Assembly (NCBI GenBank): GCA_016721875.1
Contig: JADKHG010000005.1
Span: forward strand, 124,001-188,000
Length of the DNA: 64,000 nucleotides
Source: Sphingomonadales bacterium
GTDB lineage: Bacteria; Pseudomonadota; Alphaproteobacteria; Sphingomonadales; Sphingomonadaceae
Direction: 5' to 3'
Shown: piece after piece, positions 38,214-46,361 of the stretch
Layout: each line of letters begins with the position of its first letter
How positions within the stretch are numbered: the stretch's first letter is position 1
Made by a program: the position numbers and the translations under genes
The notes under the pieces: generated by a model
Told to the model about the DNA's origin: nothing
The model's input: the letters and a program-made list of their open reading frames with translations, nothing else
The model's database searches: none

Positions 38214-39008
38214 ATGGACATCAACTCACTCTTTAACCTCAAAGGTCGCACTGCGCTCGTCACAGGTGGCTCGCGCGGCATCGGTGCGATGATCGTCGAA
38301 GGCTATCTGGCCGCAGGTGCTGAGCGCATCTATATCAGTGCGCGCAAAGTCGATCAGATCGAGGCGGCGGTTGAACAATTTGGAGACAAGGTCGTGGGCA
38401 TCCCACTCGACCTGTCGACCGTCGAAGGCTGCCGTTCGCTAGCCGCCGAAATCGCAGCACGCGAGGACAAGCTCGACATATTGGTCAACAATGCAGGGGC
38501 CGCTTGGGGCGCAGACTTTGAAAGCTTTCCCGAGGCTGGTTGGGACCGGGTGATGGACCTGAACGTCAAATCACTGTTCTTCCTCACCCAGGCCTTGCAC
38601 CCGCAACTTAAGGCTGCGGCATCGTTTGAACGACCGGCCAAGGTGATCAACATCGCCTCGATCGACGGGATGAAGATCAATCCTTGGCAGACCTATAGCT
38701 ATCAGGCGTCCAAAGCCGCTGTGATTCACTTAACCCGACGCATGGCCGCAGAACTGGCACCGCAAAATATATTGGTCAGCGGCATTGCACCGGGCGCGTT
38801 TCAGTCGGAAATGAACAAGGCGGCGCGTGATTTTGGCGATCAAGTCGGCAAGAATATTCCCTTCCCGCGCATCGGCACCCCCGAAGATATGGCAGGCTTG
38901 GCGATCTATCTCGCATCGCGCGCCGGAGACTATATCGTCGGTGAAACAATTGCTTGCGACGGCGGAATCGTCAACGCTTCCTTACCACAGAACGGGATCG
39001 CGCCCTAA
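38214..39008 (+). CDS. Short-chain dehydrogenase/reductase
   Basis: This 264-residue SDR has VTGGSRGIGAMIVEGYL for cofactor binding, LVNNAGAAWG, and the catalytic YSYQASKAAVIHLTRRMA. It ends ETIACDGGIVNASLPQ. It resembles the FabG-like subgroup that uses NAD(P) to oxidise 3-hydroxyacyl groups. I chose ATG 38214 rather than the TTG at 38208. The ATG lies two bases after the stop of the second acyl-CoA dehydrogenase, so all three plus-strand genes form an operon. It likely completes a beta-oxidation-like step. Confidence 0.9.
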   Translation: MDINSLFNLKGRTALVTGGSRGIGAMIVEGYLAAGAERIYISARKVDQIEAAVEQFGDKVVGIPLDLSTVEGCRSLAAEIAAREDKLDILVNNAGAAWGADFESFPEAGWDRVMDLNVKSLFFLTQALHPQLKAAASFERPAKVINIASIDGMKINPWQTYSYQASKAAVIHLTRRMAAELAPQNILVSGIAPGAFQSEMNKAARDFGDQVGKNIPFPRIGTPEDMAGLAIYLASRAGDYIVGETIACDGGIVNASLPQNGIAP

Positions 39009-39275
39009 GGTCAAACGGAGAGTAGTTGCATTTCTTGCAATTGGGTCAATTCTTTTCGCAATTGCACAAAACGCCGCCAATCTTCAAATGGGTTTCATCG
39101 GTGCCAGTCACCGAAACGCATTCCGATCGGCGGGCACTCTCCTCCTCTCCCCCCGCTCGCCGAGATGACGAACGGCCTTCATGCACAGCGTGGAGGCCGT
39201 CTTCGTTTGTAGCAATGTTCCAAGCTAAAGCATCAAAATTGCCAGCCAACAGATGGCGGACTTTTGTTCGCTCTT

Positions 39276-39308
39276 TTATCCACCGCAAAGCCGCCTGCCT
39301 GTGGATAA
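39276..39308. promoter_or_regulatory. Two DnaA-box-like sequences in inverted orientation
   Basis: TTATCCACC at 39276-39284 and TGTGGATAA at 39300-39308 are a near-match and a perfect match to the DnaA box TTATCCACA on opposite strands. Their centres are 24 bases apart. There is no AT-rich unwinding region and no replication gene nearby. A DnaA-controlled promoter or a titration site is more likely than an origin. Confidence 0.45.
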
Positions 39309-39656
39309 GTCGCATTTTTCCGTTTGCCCGACTCGGTAATTGATGAGACCTTTCAGTTGTCAGGCAAGGAAGCCAACCGGAAAAGCAGAACGGAAACGGG
39401 AAGCGGATCCAATCGGTGGAAAAGCCAGATACCCAGCAAGAACGTTTCAGAAGCGCAAGCGGAAGAAACAGGAAAGCAGGGTTGCTGCCGGACAACGAAC
39501 GCCATGTGCGGGTTGAGGCCTCACCGCCAAAAGCCAACGCCGGGCAGGATACCGAAAGCAGTCAGGCAAACCGACGCCCTTCGGGACGTCGGGGAGCCGG
39601 ACGCCGGAAAGCGGAAAGAATGGCCTTAGGGCCAAGGACTTCCAAAGTCAGGCGCA

Positions 39657-39692
39657 GTGGGCGCTGGTAGCGATACCAGCGCCCATTTATTT
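39657..39692 (+). terminator. Intrinsic terminator after a non-coding tract
   Basis: GGGCGCTGGTA and TACCAGCGCCC form a perfect 11-base stem with a four-base GCGA loop, followed by ATTTATTTT. This is a strong Rho-independent terminator. No protein gene ends just upstream on the plus strand, which implies an untranslated transcript. Confidence 0.8.
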
Positions 39693-39784
39693 TGGGTGAA
39701 GCTGATCGGGCAAGTCGATGCCCCTTGAGACATGGTGTTACAGCTATAACCAATTCTTCACCGCCTCCCGCTACAACTGGGTGA

Positions 39785-40144
39785 ATGATCAACTCACGGT
39801 CCTTTGGCAAACTGGGCAATCGGTCCATGGCGCGGCTGGCGACGGACATCGACGCCGGTCTGGTGCTGCCCGACAGGCGGGTGTCGTGCATTGTCGAAAA
39901 TATTTCGCGCACCGGCTGCCGCCTGCAAGTCACCGATCCGCCGCGCGTTGGCGTAACCGCATTGGTGCGGGTTGAGCGAATCGAAGCATTGGGCACCGTC
40001 GCCTGGGTTCGCGGCGAGCGTTGTGGTGTGAAATTCCAAAGCTCGCTGAGTGTCGGTGAAGTGGAACGGATCCGCTGGATCGTCGAACATGCGCGCGAGC
40101 ATGAAAATTCATCGCTCGCTCATGCGACAGCGGTTTGGCGATAG
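39785..40144 (+). CDS. PilZ domain protein
   Basis: This 119-residue protein consists mainly of a PilZ domain, a c-di-GMP receptor module. The fold's beta strands are visible in RRVSCIVENISRTGCRLQVTD and VAWVRGERCGVKFQ. The RxxxR half of the ligand site is only weakly recognisable at DRRVS, so c-di-GMP binding is uncertain. It stands alone between the gene-poor region and a convergent LysR gene. Similar stand-alone PilZ proteins are abundant in sphingomonads. Confidence 0.75.
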   Translation: MINSRSFGKLGNRSMARLATDIDAGLVLPDRRVSCIVENISRTGCRLQVTDPPRVGVTALVRVERIEALGTVAWVRGERCGVKFQSSLSVGEVERIRWIVEHAREHENSSLAHATAVWR

Positions 40145-40165
40145 ACTTTTTCCATCCCCTACGCG

Positions 40166-40198
40166 CGCTTTTGAAAAGCGTGATCCCCGTCACGCACC
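40166..40198. repeat. Double hairpin after the PilZ gene
   Basis: CGCTTTT-GA-AAAGCG is followed by GCGTGA-TCCCCG-TCACGC, the two stems sharing the middle arm. They could form alternative structures at the 3' end of the PilZ transcript. No T run follows. Confidence 0.4.
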
Positions 40199-40263
40199 GT
40201 CTCCTCCATTTCGGATAGGCCTCCGCAGCGACCCGCAGACACGATCTCCTCGTGTAGGCTTCC

Positions 40264-40302
40264 TGCCGGGGCCTGATAAACACACCTGCCCCGGCAAATT
40301 TT
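40264..40302. terminator. Bidirectional terminator between PilZ and LysR genes
   Basis: TGCCGGGGC (40264-40272) and GCCCCGGCA (40288-40296) form a nine-base stem. AAATTTT follows on the plus strand. It lies between convergent genes and can end the PilZ transcript, and perhaps the LysR transcript from the other side. Confidence 0.65.
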
Positions 40303-40309
40303 CCAAATG

Positions 40310-41185
40310 TCAGATTTCAGACTTCACGAGCCAATCGTGGAAGATTCGCACTGCACGTTGTTTCAAAGCACGCGGGCGGCAGACAAACCAATAGCTATAA
40401 GGGCTTTCGACCTCGACATCGAACAGTCGAGTCAGCCGATCATCCTTGGCGTCGGTCAAATGGCTGCCGTGCATGATCGCAACCCCAAGCCCGTTGGCAG
40501 CCGCTTCCAGCATCAAAGGCCCTGAATCGATATGATCGATGGCGGCAGGCTTAAGCTTTGGCTGGCCGACGGCATTGCGCCAGGCATCGAAGATTAGCGG
40601 CATGTCGCTGTGAACAAGGACGGTCTGGTTCTTCAGGTCGGCAGGCGTACCAAGCTTTGCGCTGGTCGCCAGATCGTGTGAGGTGATCGCATAAACATTG
40701 TTGCGGTCGAGCCGTACCGAATAAAGCCGCGGATCGACCTGATCGGCAATGATAATCGCGGCATCGACCACATCGCCCAGCAAATTTTCGGCATGCGCAG
40801 AAGTATCGACGTCGATGTGCAATTTGGGAAACAGCTTGCGCAGTTCAGGAAGCCTGGGGATCAGCCGTTGCGTGCCGAACAGCGGCAGCACGCCGAGACG
40901 AAGCCTATATTCGCCGCCCTGCCCAGAAAGGTCATCAATGGCATCAGCCATTGCCTCCAGCGCCGGTTCAATGGCCAACAACAAGGCCTGACCGTCGGCA
41001 TTGAGCACCATCGCCTGTGCTTTGCGATCAAAGACCGGCTTTCCCATGAAATCCTCGAGAGCCTTGATTCGCCGGCTGAGCGCCGGAGGCGACAGCGCCA
41101 GTTCGGATGCTGCGGCTTTTGCAGAGCCCAGCTTAGCAATACGGACAAAGGCTTCGAGTGAACGCAAGGGCGGTAATCGACGCAT
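40310..41185 (-). CDS. LysR family transcriptional regulator
   Basis: This regulator of about 291 residues has an N-terminal winged helix (LRSLEAFVRIAKLGSAKAAASELALSPPALSRRIKALED) and a periplasmic-binding-like effector domain (LRLGVLPLFGTQRLIPRLPELRK). It resembles the GcvA/AmpR type in its RRLPPLRSLEAF opening. I chose ATG 41185, which follows a purine-rich site. An in-frame ATG at 41218 is possible. Targets are usually divergent neighbours, and the divergent unit here is the candidate small RNA followed by the CDC48-like gene. The effector is unknown. Confidence 0.88.
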   Translation of the reverse strand: MRRLPPLRSLEAFVRIAKLGSAKAAASELALSPPALSRRIKALEDFMGKPVFDRKAQAMVLNADGQALLLAIEPALEAMADAIDDLSGQGGEYRLRLGVLPLFGTQRLIPRLPELRKLFPKLHIDVDTSAHAENLLGDVVDAAIIIADQVDPRLYSVRLDRNNVYAITSHDLATSAKLGTPADLKNQTVLVHSDMPLIFDAWRNAVGQPKLKPAAIDHIDSGPLMLEAAANGLGVAIMHGSHLTDAKDDRLTRLFDVEVESPYSYWFVCRPRALKQRAVRIFHDWLVKSEI

Positions 41186-41320
41186 GGGGAGGAATCCTGT
41201 AACAATTGTGCAACGCAACAGATACGGTTTTACCGTTTACCGCCGCATTTCCCTTATATTCCGGTGGTTGAAAGTTAATTCAAATTGCAAAAACTGCAAT
41301 CAAAAAATTTTTCTTCGCAC

Positions 41321-41416
41321 TTGCACAATAATTCGATTCGCCACATATAAGACGTGCCTAACAGGCATCCTCTCCTAAAGACTGATACGGGCCGGCTCTG
41401 CCGGCCCCTTTTTTTG
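41321..41416 (+). ncRNA. Candidate small RNA with its own promoter and terminator
   Basis: TTGCAC at 41321-41326, a 17-base spacer and CATATA at 41344-41349 form a promoter. Transcription would start near 41355. The predicted RNA of about 60 nt opens with the hairpin TGCCT-AAC-AGGCA. It then has single-stranded TCCTCTCCT (41368-41376), which is complementary to Shine-Dalgarno sequences. It closes with GGGCCGGC-TCT-GCCGGCCC and a run of seven T. A promoter-to-terminator unit lying between a divergent LysR and a CDC48 gene is hard to explain except as an sRNA. No expression data are available. Confidence 0.6.
41389..41414 (+). terminator. Strong intrinsic terminator upstream of the CDC48 gene
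   Basis: GGGCCGGC and GCCGGCCC form an eight-base GC stem with a TCT loop, followed directly by TTTTTTT. No protein gene ends upstream on the plus strand. It therefore ends the candidate small RNA. Confidence 0.85.
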
Positions 41417-41481
41417 CCCTATTCGCACAGCAAATGATCGCGGGTTGAAAATGGCGTCCAGACTGCCAAGATAGACAGTCT

Positions 41482-43778
41482 ATGGCAGACAAAAAAATCA
41501 GCAAGTTACAGGTGGCAAATGCGCGACCTGAAGATTCCGGTCGCGGCCTCGCCCGCCTTTCGCGCGAATATATGGCCGGGCACGGTCTGCAACAGGGCGA
41601 TGTGGTCGAGATTATCGGCAAACGCAGCACCGCCGCGCGCGCGGTCGATCCCTATCCCGAGGATGAAGGCCTTGAGGTCATTCGGCTCGACGGCCTGCAA
41701 CGCGCCAATGCAGGGGTAGGCGCGGGCGATCATGTCGAGATTCGCAAAGTCAATTCGGTCGCCGCCAAGAAAGTCATCTTTGCCCCAGCCCAGCCTGAAA
41801 TACGGTTGGAAGGTCCGGCTGACGCGTTGAAGCGCAGCTTCATTGGACGTGTGCTGACCGCTGGCGACATTGTGGCAACGCATGGCCAGCAACGCGTGGC
41901 GCCAGAAAATATGCCACCGCAATTGCAGCAGATGCTGGCTGCACCGGCCTTTGCTCTCACCGAAATCAGGCTGAATGTGGTTTCAACCAATCCCAAAGGC
42001 ATCGTCCATATCGACCAATCGACCGAGGTCGAACTGCGCGCCGAATATTCAGATCCCGGCGACGGACGCCGTGCCGATGTTACCTATGATGATGTCGGGG
42101 GGATGGGCGACACCATCCGCCAGTTGCGTGAGATGGTTGAACTGCCGATGCGCTATCCTGAATTGTTCACCCGGCTGGGTGTCGATCCGCCGCGCGGCGT
42201 GTTGCTGCACGGCCCGCCAGGGACCGGCAAGACCCGCCTCGCCCGCGCCGTCGCCAATGAGAGCGAAGCCGAATTTTTCGTGATCAATGGTCCCGAAATC
42301 ATGGGATCAGCCTATGGCGAATCCGAAAAGAAGCTGCGCGAGATTTTTGAAAAGGCGACCAAGGCAGCGCCGTCGATTCTGTTCATCGATGAGATTGACT
42401 CCATCGCCCCTCGCGCGACAAAGTGCATGGCGAGGCGGAAAAGCGGCTGGTTGCGCAGTTGCTGACGCTGATGGACGGGCTGGAACCACGCACCAATCTG
42501 GTCGTGATTGCTGCCACCAATCGCCCTGAGGCGATCGACGAAGCTCTGCGTCGCCCCGGCCGGTTCGACCGTGAAATCATCGTTGGCGTCCCTGACGAAA
42601 GCGGCCGCCGCGAGATATTGGCAATCCACACACGCGGGATGCCGCTTGATGCCAAGGTCAGCTTACGCGAACTGGCGCGAACGACTTACGGCTTTGTCGG
42701 GGCCGATCTCAACGCGCTGACCCGCGAGGCTGCGATTGAGGCTGTGCGCCGGATCATGCCAAAGCTCGACCTGTCGAGCGGGACGATTGCGCCAGAAATC
42801 CTCGAAAAGCTAAAGGTCACCCGGGATGATTTTCTCGAGGCCCTAAAACGCGTCCAGCCATCGGCGATGCGCGAGGTCATGGTACAGTCGCCCAACATCC
42901 GCTGGGAAGACATTGGCGGTCTCGACGAGGCGCAGGCCAAGTTGAAGGAAGGAATCGAACTTCCGCTAAAAAACCCCGATGCTTTCCGCCGGCTCGGAAT
43001 CCGTCCTGCCAAGGGTTTCCTGCTCTATGGCCCGCCGGGCACAGGCAAGACTTTGCTCGCCAAAGCCGTGGCGCGCGAAAGCGAGGCCAATTTCATTTCG
43101 ACCAAATCGTCCGACCTGCTGAGCAAATGGTATGGCGAGAGCGAGCAAATCGCACGCCTGTTCGCACGGGCGCGGCAGGTGGCACCGACGGTAATCTTTA
43201 TCGACGAAATCGACAGCCTCGCCCCGGCGCGCGGTCGCGGTACCAGCGAACCGCAAGCGACCGAGCGCGTGGTCAACACCCTGCTCGCGGAGATGGATGG
43301 TCTGGAGGAATTGCAGTCAGTGGTCGTAATCGGCGCAACCAATCGGCCAACGCTGATGGACCCGGCACTGCTGCGACCCGGCCGCTTTGACGAATTGGTC
43401 TACGTCACCGTTCCTGACAAAGGCGGGCGACGCCGCATTTTGGGCATTCACACGTCGAAAATGCCGCGGGGCAAGGATGTCGATCTGGACGAAATCGCCG
43501 AACGGACCGACCGATATACCGGAGCCGATCTGGAGGATCTCGTCCGCCGCGCTGGTCTGTTTGCTCTCCGTGAAGGCGGTGCTGACGCCAATGAAGTTCG
43601 CATGGCGCATTTCTCCCAAGCGCTGAATGCCAGTCGTGCGACCGTTTCGCCAGAAATGGAGGAGGAATATCGCGCGATGGAAACGAAGCTAAAACAAGCC
43701 GCGCTTGTGCCCGAGGGAATGGGCTTTGTCGCACCAGGCATGGTCAAGCCGGTGAGAGCCTCAAAACACGAACCCTGA
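41482..43778 (+). CDS. CDC48/VCP-family AAA ATPase, frameshifted
   Basis: This is a double-ring AAA+ protein of the p97/VAT type, uncommon in bacteria but known in sphingomonads and some other alphaproteobacteria. An N-terminal double-psi barrel (about residues 1-180) precedes D1 (GPPGTGKTRLARAVANESEA) and D2 (GPPGTGKTLLAKAVARESEA). Both have Walker B (FIDEIDS). The frame breaks in D1 at 42407-42410. One C missing from a C run restores IAPSRDKVHGEAEKRL. The corrected length is about 765 residues. It likely unfolds protein complexes, but bacterial substrates are not established. A strong terminator upstream separates it from other transcription. Confidence 0.9.
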
Positions 43779-43788
43779 AACGCTGATC

Positions 43789-43822
43789 AACTCATATTTC
43801 GATAAAATTCGAAATATGAGTT
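43789..43822. promoter_or_regulatory. 13-bp-arm palindrome upstream of arsR
   Basis: AACTCATATTTCG and CGAAATATGAGTT flank an eight-base spacer in a perfect inverted repeat. It lies just before the -35 box of the ars promoter. It shares CGAAATAT with the second palindrome at 43841, so it is probably a second ArsR site. It could also terminate the CDC48-gene transcript. Confidence 0.6.
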
Positions 43823-43858
43823 GACTCGTCCCTATGATTCGATATTTATCGAAATATC
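43821..43858 (+). promoter_or_regulatory. ars promoter with overlapping ArsR operator
   Basis: TTGACT at 43821-43826 and TATTTA at 43843-43848 form a promoter with a 16-base spacer. The palindrome GATATTT-ATCG-AAATATC (43841-43858) covers the -10. ArsR/SmtB repressors commonly bind such AT-rich inverted repeats, so arsenite would relieve repression. Confidence 0.7.
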
Positions 43859-43875
43859 AAATCATAGGGCATGCA

Positions 43876-44226
43876 ATGAACGCGGACACGGCAATTCAAG
43901 CGCTCGGCGCGCTGGCGCAGGACCATCGGCTGGCTGCATTTCGGCTGCTGGTGCAGGCCGGAGCCGATGGCCTACCCGCTGGAGCGATTGCCGAGCGGTT
44001 GGGCGTGCCCGCCTCCTCTATGAGCTTCCACCTCGCACAATTGTCGCATGCCGGGCTGATCGCGCAACGGCGGCAAAGCCGGTCTTTGATCTACACCGCC
44101 GACTATGGCGCGATGAACGCGCTGGTCGGCTTCCTGATGGAAAATTGCTGCGGCGGTGTTGCCTGCACAACTGACAGCGCCTGCCCTCCCCAAATTCAAA
44201 CAGAAAAAGAAAGGAACGCCGCATGA
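43876..44226 (+). CDS. arsR: ArsR-family metalloregulatory repressor
   Basis: This 116-residue winged-helix repressor senses arsenite. The HTH reads LPAGAIAERLGVPASSMSFHLAQLSHAGLI. Cys91, Cys92 and Cys97 near the C-terminus (ENCCGGVAC) form a likely As(III) site. This places it with the ArsR types that sense through C-terminal cysteines rather than the ELCVCDL helix. I chose ATG 43876, because the upstream in-frame ATG at 43834 would put the operator inside the gene. The stop overlaps the next start, so it is the first gene of a coupled ars operon. Confidence 0.88.
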   Translation: MNADTAIQALGALAQDHRLAAFRLLVQAGADGLPAGAIAERLGVPASSMSFHLAQLSHAGLIAQRRQSRSLIYTADYGAMNALVGFLMENCCGGVACTTDSACPPQIQTEKERNAA

Positions 44227-44693
44227 TGCGTTTTCACGTCCATGTCGGGGTCACCGACCTCGATCAGTCCATCGCCTTCTACACAAGCCTATTTGGTGCC
44301 GCACCAACCGTGACCAAGCCCGATTATGCCAAGTGGATGCTCGACGATCCGCGCGTCAATTTCGCGATCTCGCAGCATGAAGGTGCCGCAAAAGGCATAG
44401 AGCATGTCGGCGTACAGGTCGAGACATCGGAAGAACTGGCAACGGTCTATGGTCGGCTGATAGCCGCGAATGCGCCGGTACTTGAGGAAGGCGAAACCAC
44501 CTGTTGCTACGCCCAGTCTGAGAAAAGCTGGATTGCCGACCCCGATGGCGTGATCTGGGAAGCCTTTCTGACCAATGGCGATTCAACCGTTTATGGTGAA
44601 GGGCCCGAATTCGCGCATTTAGCCTCGCCCAACGCAGCGGGTGGTGCCTGTTGCGCGCCCAAGCCTGCAGCCGCAACTTCTTGCTGCGGCTGA
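44223..44693 (+). CDS. arsI: ArsI/CadI-type VOC protein, probable C-As lyase
   Basis: This 156-residue vicinal-oxygen-chelate (glyoxalase-fold) protein resembles ArsI, the dioxygenase that removes methyl or aryl groups from trivalent organoarsenicals. The metal ligands would be His5, His61 and Glu113. The vicinal cysteines Cys94-Cys95 (ETTCCYAQ) that bind organic As(III) are present. The C-terminus carries two further CC motifs (GGACCAPKP and SCCG), typical of the ArsI/CadI group. It overlaps arsR by four bases and precedes arsC. Enzyme activity is inferred from the motifs. Some CadI relatives only bind metal. Confidence 0.8.
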   Translation: MMRFHVHVGVTDLDQSIAFYTSLFGAAPTVTKPDYAKWMLDDPRVNFAISQHEGAAKGIEHVGVQVETSEELATVYGRLIAANAPVLEEGETTCCYAQSEKSWIADPDGVIWEAFLTNGDSTVYGEGPEFAHLASPNAAGGACCAPKPAAATSCCG

Positions 44694-44697
44694 ATCA

Positions 44698-45204
44698 ATG
44701 AGCGATAAAGTCTGGACCGTGCTGGTGCTCTGCACTGGCAATTCGGCGCGCAGCATATTGGGCGAAGCACTTCTTGGCCGCATGGGAGAAGGCCGCATCC
44801 TTGCCTTCAGCGCGGGGAGCAAACCCAAAGGTGTGCCGCATCCCGGCGCGCTGCGCTATCTTGCGGCCAATGGCTATGATCTGTCGGCATTCCGCTCGAA
44901 AAGCTGGGATGAATTTGCCAGCGCCGCATCCTCCCCTATCGACATTGCAATCACCGTCTGCGGCAATGCAGCGGGAGAAGCCTGCCCGATCTTCACCGGC
45001 GCACCTGTCCGTGCGCATTGGGGGTTGCCCGATCCCGCCGATGTCGAAGGCAGCGAAGAGGAAGTCGATGCAGCCTTTGCCCGTACCGCAAAGTTGCTCG
45101 AAATGCGGATATCGGCTTTTCTGGCTTTGCCGCTCGACACATTATCTCCCACTGAATTGCGCAATGCGCTCAATATAATCGGCCAGATGGAGGGGGTAGC
45201 ATGA
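44698..45204 (+). CDS. arsC: Arsenate reductase, low-molecular-weight phosphatase type
   Basis: This 168-residue reductase converts arsenate to arsenite. The N-terminal P-loop VLCTGNSARS has the nucleophilic Cys12. It lacks the paired distal cysteines in the Bacillus arrangement in an obvious form, so the electron donor (thioredoxin, glutaredoxin or mycothiol-like) is uncertain. I chose ATG 44698, four bases after the arsI stop. Its stop overlaps the transporter start as ATGA, so arsenite production and export are translationally coupled. Confidence 0.88.
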   Translation: MSDKVWTVLVLCTGNSARSILGEALLGRMGEGRILAFSAGSKPKGVPHPGALRYLAANGYDLSAFRSKSWDEFASAASSPIDIAITVCGNAAGEACPIFTGAPVRAHWGLPDPADVEGSEEEVDAAFARTAKLLEMRISAFLALPLDTLSPTELRNALNIIGQMEGVA

Positions 45205-46276
45205 CAATTTCGTCCCAAAGCGAGAACCAACGTCCCAGACTGGGTTTCCTTGACCGTTATCTGACACTGTGGATTTTTGCCGCAATGGCTTTTGGCATTG
45301 CCTTGGGCAAGCTGGCACCCGCTGTGCCGCAAATGCTCGCTGATATGTCTGTTGGATCAACCAGCATTCCCATCGCTATCGGCCTGATATTGATGCTGTT
45401 TCCTCCACTTGCCAAGGTTCGTTACGAAGCGCTGGGCCAAGTGTTTCGCGATGGCAAAATGATCGCGCTGTCTTTCGTGCTTTGCTGGATTGTCGCTCCG
45501 GCATTCATGTTCATGCTCGCCGCCACATTGCTGCCCGACAAGCCCGAATATCTGACCGGTCTGGTCCTGATCGGCATCGCGCCGTGCATCGCCATGGTGC
45601 TGGTCTGGAACCAGTTGGCGCAGGGCAGCGCGGAGTATGTGACCGGTTTGGTCGCCTTCAACTCGCTGTTCCAGATCATATTCTACATGCCCTATGCATG
45701 GTTCTTTCTGACCATCGTGCCTCCCATTTTCGGGCTTGAGGCGCATGTCGTCGACATCGACTTTTCGACCATTGCCAAGGCAGTGCTGATCTATCTGGGC
45801 ATCCCATTTGCCGCTGGATTTCTGGTACGGATCGCACTCATCCGCTCGAAGGGCACCGAATGGTATGACCAGAATTTTTGCCGGCAATCAGTCCGATCAC
45901 GCTGGTTGCGCTGCTGTTCACAATCATCGCAATGTTCAGCCTGAAGGGTGGGGAGATACTGGCTCTGCCAATGGATGCGGTAAGAATCGCAATCCCGCTG
46001 GTCATTTTCTTTGTTGTGATGTTCGTGCTGGCATTCGCTGCAGGGCGAGCGATTGGAGCGGATTATCCGCGGACAACTGCGCTGTCGTTCACCGCCGCCT
46101 CCAACAATTTCGAACTCGCCATCGCTGTGGCCATTGCGGCGTTCGGGCTAACTTCGCCTGTCGCATTTGCAGCGGTTATCGGGCCGCTGGTCGAGGTGCC
46201 GGTGCTGATTGCCTTGGTAAATCTGGCGCTGTGGTTTGAAACGCGCTGGTTCGGCAATCAGGTAAGCCCTGCGTAA
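45201..46276 (+). CDS. acr3: Arsenite efflux transporter of the ACR3 family, frameshifted
   Basis: This ten-helix permease exports arsenite. It is of the ACR3 type, not ArsB. Diagnostic stretches are FPPLAKVRYEAL and GIAPCIAMVLVWNQLAQG, which includes the conserved cysteine. The frame breaks in the T run at 45875-45879. One T added restores NFLPAISPITLVALL, and the rest runs to 46276 with AASNNFELAIAVAIAAFG. The corrected protein has about 358 residues, the family norm. It is the last gene of the ars operon, starting inside the arsC stop codon. Confidence 0.9.
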
Positions 46277-46361
46277 ATCGATACCCGCTCGCTGATCGGT
46301 GATCGGAGGCTGGACCGCACTCCCCAATCGTGCCACGCTGTGCGCAACAAAGGAGAGTGCC

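Larger units (their letters stand above)
39009..39784. other. Gene-poor 776-bp region between an SDR and a PilZ gene
   Basis: No convincing protein is encoded here on either strand. From left to right the region holds a hairpin with CGGCCT/AGGCCG arms near 39170-39205, two DnaA-box-like sequences near 39276-39308, and a purine-rich tract with small hairpins (39370-39640). An intrinsic terminator at about 39657-39692 ends it. The terminator and the structured, non-coding tract suggest a transcribed RNA of a few hundred bases, but its start is not defined. Confidence 0.45.

Noticed and set aside
39276..39308. Chromosomal replication origin at the two DnaA boxes
   Set aside because: Only two boxes, no AT-rich unwinding region, and none of the usual origin neighbours such as dnaA, hemE, parA or gidA.
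39324..39670. Two overlapping plus-strand reading frames in the gene-poor region
   Set aside because: Both are rich in Arg, Lys, Gln and Ser with no hydrophobic pattern. They overlap in different frames and lie before a terminator, which fits non-coding RNA better.
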